In this document: positions 6,094 through 8,711 of the stretch, piece after piece
How the letters are laid out: every line of letters starts with the position of its first letter
Numbering within the stretch: the stretch's first letter is position 1
Assembly (NCBI GenBank): GCA_944391895.1
Contig: CALXVF010000046.1
Span: 1 to 8,711 of the forward strand
From: an uncultured Clostridia bacterium
Lineage (GTDB): Bacteria; Bacillota; Clostridia; TANB77; CAG-508
Reading direction: 5' to 3'
Length of the DNA: 8,711 nt
Made by a program: the position numbers and the translations under genes
The notes under the pieces: generated by a model
Told to the model about the DNA's origin: nothing
Database searches by the model: none
What the model saw: only the letters and a program-made list of their open reading frames with translations

Positions 6094-6831
6094 ATGGAAG
6101 AAAATCAAATAGAAGGAAGAAATAGTGTAATAGAATTATTAAAATCTGGAAAAGATATTAATAAGTTATTTATTCAAAGAGGAGAAAAGCACGGTTCAAT
6201 ATTAGAAATAATAAGATTAGCAAAGAATAATAGAGTAATTATAACTGAAATAGACAAATCAAAATTAGACAAAATGTCTCAAACACACAATCATCAAGGA
6301 GTAATAGCAATAATTCCACCTTATGAATACTGTGAAGTTGATGATATTTTAGAAAATGCAAAGCAAAAAAATGAAGATCCATTCATACTAATATTAGATC
6401 AAATAGAAGACCCACACAATTTAGGTTCTATTATAAGAACAGCAGAATGTAGTGGAGTTCATGGAATTATAATACCAAAAAGAAGAGCTGCTCAAGTAAA
6501 TAGTACAGTTAATAAAACATCTGCAGGAGCGGCAGAATATGTAAAAATAGCAAGGGTAAATAACTTAAATGAAACAATCAATTATTTAAAAGAAAAAAAT
6601 ATTTGGATATATGGAACAGATGCAGAAGGAAGTTCATATTATGATGAACAAGATTATAAAGGTGGAATCGGAATAGTAATAGGAAGTGAAGGATTCGGAA
6701 TGAGTAGATTAGTGAGAGAAAATTGCGATTTCCTAATAAAAATTCCAATGAAGGGAAAAATAAATTCATTAAATGCCTCTGTATCAGCGGCAATAGTTAT
6801 GTATGAAGTTATGAAACAAAGGAGAAAATAA
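6094..6831 (+). CDS. rlmB: 23S rRNA (guanosine-2'-O-)-methyltransferase RlmB, SpoU/TrmH family
   Basis: A 245-residue SPOUT-class methyltransferase of normal length. The N-terminal SpoU substrate-binding domain (~4-78) begins with IEGRNSVIELL and includes HNHQGVIA, as in RlmB/TrmH group 3. The C-terminal trefoil-knot domain (~95-240) carries the three family motifs: DPHNLGSIIRTAE (N109, R115), IVIGSEGFGMS (E199), and IPMKGKINSLNASVSAA (N227). RlmB uses S-adenosylmethionine to methylate the 2'-O of G2251 (E. coli numbering) in the 23S P-loop. The precise nucleotide target is inferred from family membership. AAAGG (6082-6086) precedes the ATG. The gene is 12 bases after lepA and ends directly against the next start codon. 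A less specific TrmH-family rRNA or tRNA methyltransferase is the main alternative. Confidence 0.92.
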   Translation: MEENQIEGRNSVIELLKSGKDINKLFIQRGEKHGSILEIIRLAKNNRVIITEIDKSKLDKMSQTHNHQGVIAIIPPYEYCEVDDILENAKQKNEDPFILILDQIEDPHNLGSIIRTAECSGVHGIIIPKRRAAQVNSTVNKTSAGAAEYVKIARVNNLNETINYLKEKNIWIYGTDAEGSSYYDEQDYKGGIGIVIGSEGFGMSRLVRENCDFLIKIPMKGKINSLNASVSAAIVMYEVMKQRRK

Positions 6832-8247
6832 ATGAAGCCAAATAAATTAAAAAGAAATTTAATAATTATTTTTTCTGTAATAGTACTTGCATGTGCAATA
6901 ATATTAGTATTGTATAATACTACTGATATTTTTAGAACAAAAAGAGGAGCATTTTTTAGGTATTTTGAACAAATTCCAGAAGCATTTGAAATATTAGAGA
7001 CATCAGATGGATATAAAACATATCAAAATACTAAAGAATCAACGCCATATATAACATCAGGAGAAATGACAATAACAGAATCAAATAATATTGCAGATGC
7101 AAGCATATTAAATAAAATAAGACTAACTCTAAATGGTAAAACTGATAATAAAAGTGAAAAAAGCAATACAAGAGTTACTGTAAATAGCGAAAATACAGAA
7201 CTGTTTAATATGACAATAGCTAGAAATAAAAAGCTATATGGATTTTATGCGCCACAAATTGCAGATGGATATATTGTAGTAAGAAATGAAAAGCTAAATG
7301 AGTTAGCAGATAAAATCGATTTTGAATATGCAGAAAATGTACCAGAACAAATCATGCCATTAAATATAGAAAAAATACTAGAAATAAAGAATAATGAAAA
7401 AAATAGTATTGCAAAATATATTAGAATGATAAATAATCAAGCACCTGACACGGCTTATACAAAAAATGATAGTGAAAAAATAGAAATAGAAGGACAAACT
7501 TATCAAACAACATCATATTCATTAAAATTAAATTCTGAGCAAAATAGTAATTTGCAAATTTCTATATTAGAAGAAATGACAAAAGATAGTATAATGATGA
7601 ACTTTATAACTTCAAAATGTAGACTTTTAAATTTAAAACAAGACTTCACAGATATAAATACATTAAATAGTAAAATGAAAGAAAGGATAGAACTATTAAA
7701 AAATGATTCTAGCCTAGCTGGAGAAATTGTAATAACTGTATATGAAAATAGACAAAAAAATATTCAAACAAAAATAGAATATGATAATAAAATAATAACA
7801 TTGAGTCATATTCAAAATGATGACGATAATTATGTAATACTAAAAATTGAAGATGAAAACAAGATAACAACTGTAAAATTAGAAAAAAACACTGATGGGT
7901 ATATTGTGAAAATACAAAATGAAGAAAATGACATAATAAAGAGCGCAGAATTTATATACTCTCTAACAGGAACAGTATCAGAAAACAATATACAAAATCA
8001 TTTGACTATAAAATTAGTAGATGACATCAAAAGAATTACATTTGAGTATAATGACAATATCAGCTTCACAAATGATATAGGAACACTAGAAGAAATGCAA
8101 GACGATAAAGTTGCAGTTATAAATGATTATGATGCAGACTATTTAAAAGAATTTGTAAACTTAGTAAAGAAACAAATAAATACTGTATATATAAACCAAG
8201 CGGCGTCAATAGGAATTAATTTAGATCCAATATTTACAGTTGAATAG
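6832..8247 (+). CDS. 471-residue membrane-anchored extracellular protein of unknown function
   Basis: I do not recognise a named family. A basic N-terminus (KPNKLKRN) precedes one hydrophobic segment (~9-28), so the protein is probably a single-pass membrane protein with a ~440-residue external part. A cysteine at 21 sits in V-L-A-C, but the hydrophobic stretch continues beyond it and the -2 residue is atypical, so a lipoprotein is less likely. The outer part is rich in Asn, Lys, Glu and Ile and alternates likely beta-strands with short helices. Two regions, ~107-140 and ~305-400, resemble antiparallel beta-sheet sandwiches of the kind seen in lipoprotein-like binding folds, though this is only a pattern impression. 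The ATG follows the rlmB stop codon with no gap, and AAAGGAGA (6818-6825) inside rlmB is its ribosome binding site, so translation is coupled. It ends the lepA-rlmB operon, before the palindromic repeats at 8255-8303. No catalytic motif is visible. Confidence 0.85.
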   Translation: MKPNKLKRNLIIIFSVIVLACAIILVLYNTTDIFRTKRGAFFRYFEQIPEAFEILETSDGYKTYQNTKESTPYITSGEMTITESNNIADASILNKIRLTLNGKTDNKSEKSNTRVTVNSENTELFNMTIARNKKLYGFYAPQIADGYIVVRNEKLNELADKIDFEYAENVPEQIMPLNIEKILEIKNNEKNSIAKYIRMINNQAPDTAYTKNDSEKIEIEGQTYQTTSYSLKLNSEQNSNLQISILEEMTKDSIMMNFITSKCRLLNLKQDFTDINTLNSKMKERIELLKNDSSLAGEIVITVYENRQKNIQTKIEYDNKIITLSHIQNDDDNYVILKIEDENKITTVKLEKNTDGYIVKIQNEENDIIKSAEFIYSLTGTVSENNIQNHLTIKLVDDIKRITFEYNDNISFTNDIGTLEEMQDDKVAVINDYDADYLKEFVNLVKKQINTVYINQAASIGINLDPIFTVE

Positions 8248-8254
8248 TATTAGA

Positions 8255-8303
8255 TTAAGGACGTTCCTTGAACGAAAAAATGTACTTTAAGGACGTTCTT
8301 AAA
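8255..8303. repeat. two tandem copies of a short palindromic element (TTAAGGACGTTC)
   Basis: TTAAGGACGTTC occurs at 8255-8266 and again at 8287-8298, exactly 32 bases apart. Each copy is near-palindromic: AAGGA-CGT-TCCTT in the first and TTTAAGG-ACGT-TTCTTAAA (edges only partly paired) in the second. They lie between the membrane-protein gene and the rRNA promoter. They could be copies of a dispersed intergenic repeat, a pair of operator sites, or terminator stems. Confidence 0.6.
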
Positions 8304-8310
8304 AATTTTT
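8286..8310 (+). terminator. probable terminator of the lepA operon
   Basis: TTTAAGG (8286-8292) pairs with TTCTTAAA (8296-8303) around ACGT, with one G-U pair. A short T run (8306-8310) follows. The stem is A/T-rich and therefore weak, but it is the only hairpin-plus-T structure before the rRNA promoter. Confidence 0.5.
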
Positions 8311-8370
8311 AAAAAAAATTAAAAAAATTTCAAAAAAAGTGTTGACTTTTTTTTAGGAGCATAGTATAAT
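8304..8370 (+). promoter_or_regulatory. rRNA operon promoter with UP-like element
   Basis: TTGACT (8342-8347) and a perfect TATAAT (8365-8370) are separated by 17 bases. Immediately upstream, 8304-8340 is almost pure A and T in phased runs, as in UP elements that bind the RNA polymerase alpha subunit. Transcription should begin near 8377. The position about 260 bases before 16S rRNA identifies it as the rrn promoter. The initiating base and growth-rate control cannot be read from the sequence. Confidence 0.88.
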
Positions 8371-8397
8371 CAAATACGTTCCCGGTCGGGAGCGAAA

Positions 8398-8415
8398 GTA
8401 CATTGAAAAGTAAAC
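8398..8415 (+). promoter_or_regulatory. boxA-like antitermination motif in the rRNA leader
   Basis: GTACATTGAAAAGTAAAC resembles the TTCTTTGAAAACTAAAC-type boxA of Firmicutes rRNA leaders and spacers, where NusB/NusE assemble an antitermination complex. The position just after the leader hairpin is as expected. It is called by similarity to remembered boxA sequences only. Confidence 0.5.
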
Positions 8416-8602
8416 AATAAATCTTTTGAGAAACCAATAAAAATTTGCGGTAGTCAAGTACTACTAAAAAAAGAAAAATAATAATGAGCTAAAACTCAAA
8501 AATAAAATTTAATCAAAATTGATTAGATGCGAGTTATAGCAGGAAAACAATGAGTCACGAGGAAATTATACTAATTGTATATTGACGAAGTGACAAAGAA
8601 GT

Positions 8603-8629
8603 TTGACGAACTAGAACGAAGCATATAAT
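8603..8629 (+). promoter_or_regulatory. promoter-like sequence directly before 16S rRNA
   Basis: TTGACG (8603-8608) and TATAAT (8624-8629) are separated by 15 bases, shorter than the preferred 17. The start it predicts, near 8636, coincides with the mature 16S 5' end. It may be chance or conserved leader sequence needed for processing. Confidence 0.25.
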
Positions 8630-8636
8630 CGGTTTT

Positions 8637-8711
8637 TAATTTGAGAGTTTGATCCTGGCTCAGGATAAACGCTGGCGGCGCACATAAGACATGCAAGTCG
8701 AACGGACCGAA
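8637..8711 (+). rRNA. rrs: 16S ribosomal RNA, 5' end only
   Basis: The universal 5' segment AGAGTTTGATCCTGGCTCAG (8646-8665) is followed by the conserved ACGCTGGCGGCG and ATGCAAGTCGAACG segments. Aligning GAGTTTGATC with E. coli positions 9-18 puts the mature 5' end near 8637. The window ends about 75 bases into the gene. The bases between the conserved blocks (CACATAAGACATG) differ from the more usual Clostridia GTGCCTAACACATG, which suggests a less commonly studied lineage. Confidence 0.97.

Larger units (their letters stand above)
8377..8636 (+). other. rRNA operon 5' leader
   Basis: About 260 bases lie between the predicted start of transcription and the mature 16S 5' end, with no gene. 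The leader opens with a hairpin (CGTTCCCG paired with CGGGAGCG, 8377-8394, one G-U), then a boxA-like stretch. Further small inverted repeats are GTAGT/ACTAC (8450-8464), TAATC/GATTA (8510-8525) and TATAC/GTATA (8567-8581). The final part repeats TTGACGAA at 8582 and 8603. Part of it should pair with sequence beyond the 16S gene to form the RNase III processing stem, which cannot be checked here. Confidence 0.7.

Noticed and set aside
6889..6897. V-L-A-C as a lipoprotein lipobox in the 471-residue protein
   Set aside because: The hydrophobic segment continues for several residues after the cysteine and the -2 residue is leucine, so a plain membrane anchor fits better.

Overview
This window looks like chromosomal DNA from a low-GC Gram-positive bacterium of the Clostridia, most likely a host-associated anaerobe. 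The evidence is very AT-rich DNA with A-ending codons and AGA for arginine, strong AGGAG-type ribosome binding sites, Big_2, cadherin-like and dockerin surface modules, and a Firmicutes-like 16S rRNA 5' end. Placement below class level would be a guess. Every supported gene is on the + strand and points toward the rRNA operon at the right edge.

Region 1 (1-474) is the 3' end of a formylglycine-generating-enzyme-like / C-type-lectin-fold protein gene. Its last ~140 bases change abruptly in composition: adenine falls to about 10%, nearly all codons end in C or T, and arginine switches to CGN. This is the expected signature of the variable region of a diversity-generating retroelement (DGR) target. 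No reverse transcriptase or template repeat lies in the window, so this is a candidate. A small hairpin and an intrinsic terminator follow.

Region 2 (510-3722) begins with a promoter for a cell-surface pair. The first gene is a secreted N-acetylmuramoyl-L-alanine amidase with two Big_2 domains and a C-terminal dockerin. Eleven bases later comes a membrane-anchored protein with a Big-like domain, an Asn-rich linker and a cadherin-like domain. The tRNA t6A gene tsaE overlaps the end of that gene.

Region 3 (3713-4177) is a self-contained unit: a near-consensus extended -10 promoter, a 116-residue protein of unknown function with clearly higher GC than its neighbours, and a strong terminator hairpin.

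Region 4 (4218-8247) is an apparent operon: lepA (elongation factor 4), rlmB (23S rRNA 2'-O-methyltransferase) and a 471-residue membrane-anchored protein of unknown function. The gaps are 12 and 0 bases.

Region 5 (8248-8711) holds no protein gene. It has two copies of a short palindromic element, the second probably acting as a terminator, then an A/T-rich UP-like tract, a consensus rRNA promoter, a ~260-base leader with a 5' hairpin and a boxA-like motif, and the first ~75 bases of 16S rRNA. Regions 3 to 5 concentrate translation-related functions (tsaE just before, then lepA, rlmB, rrn); regions 1 and 2 concern the cell surface and variable ligand binding.
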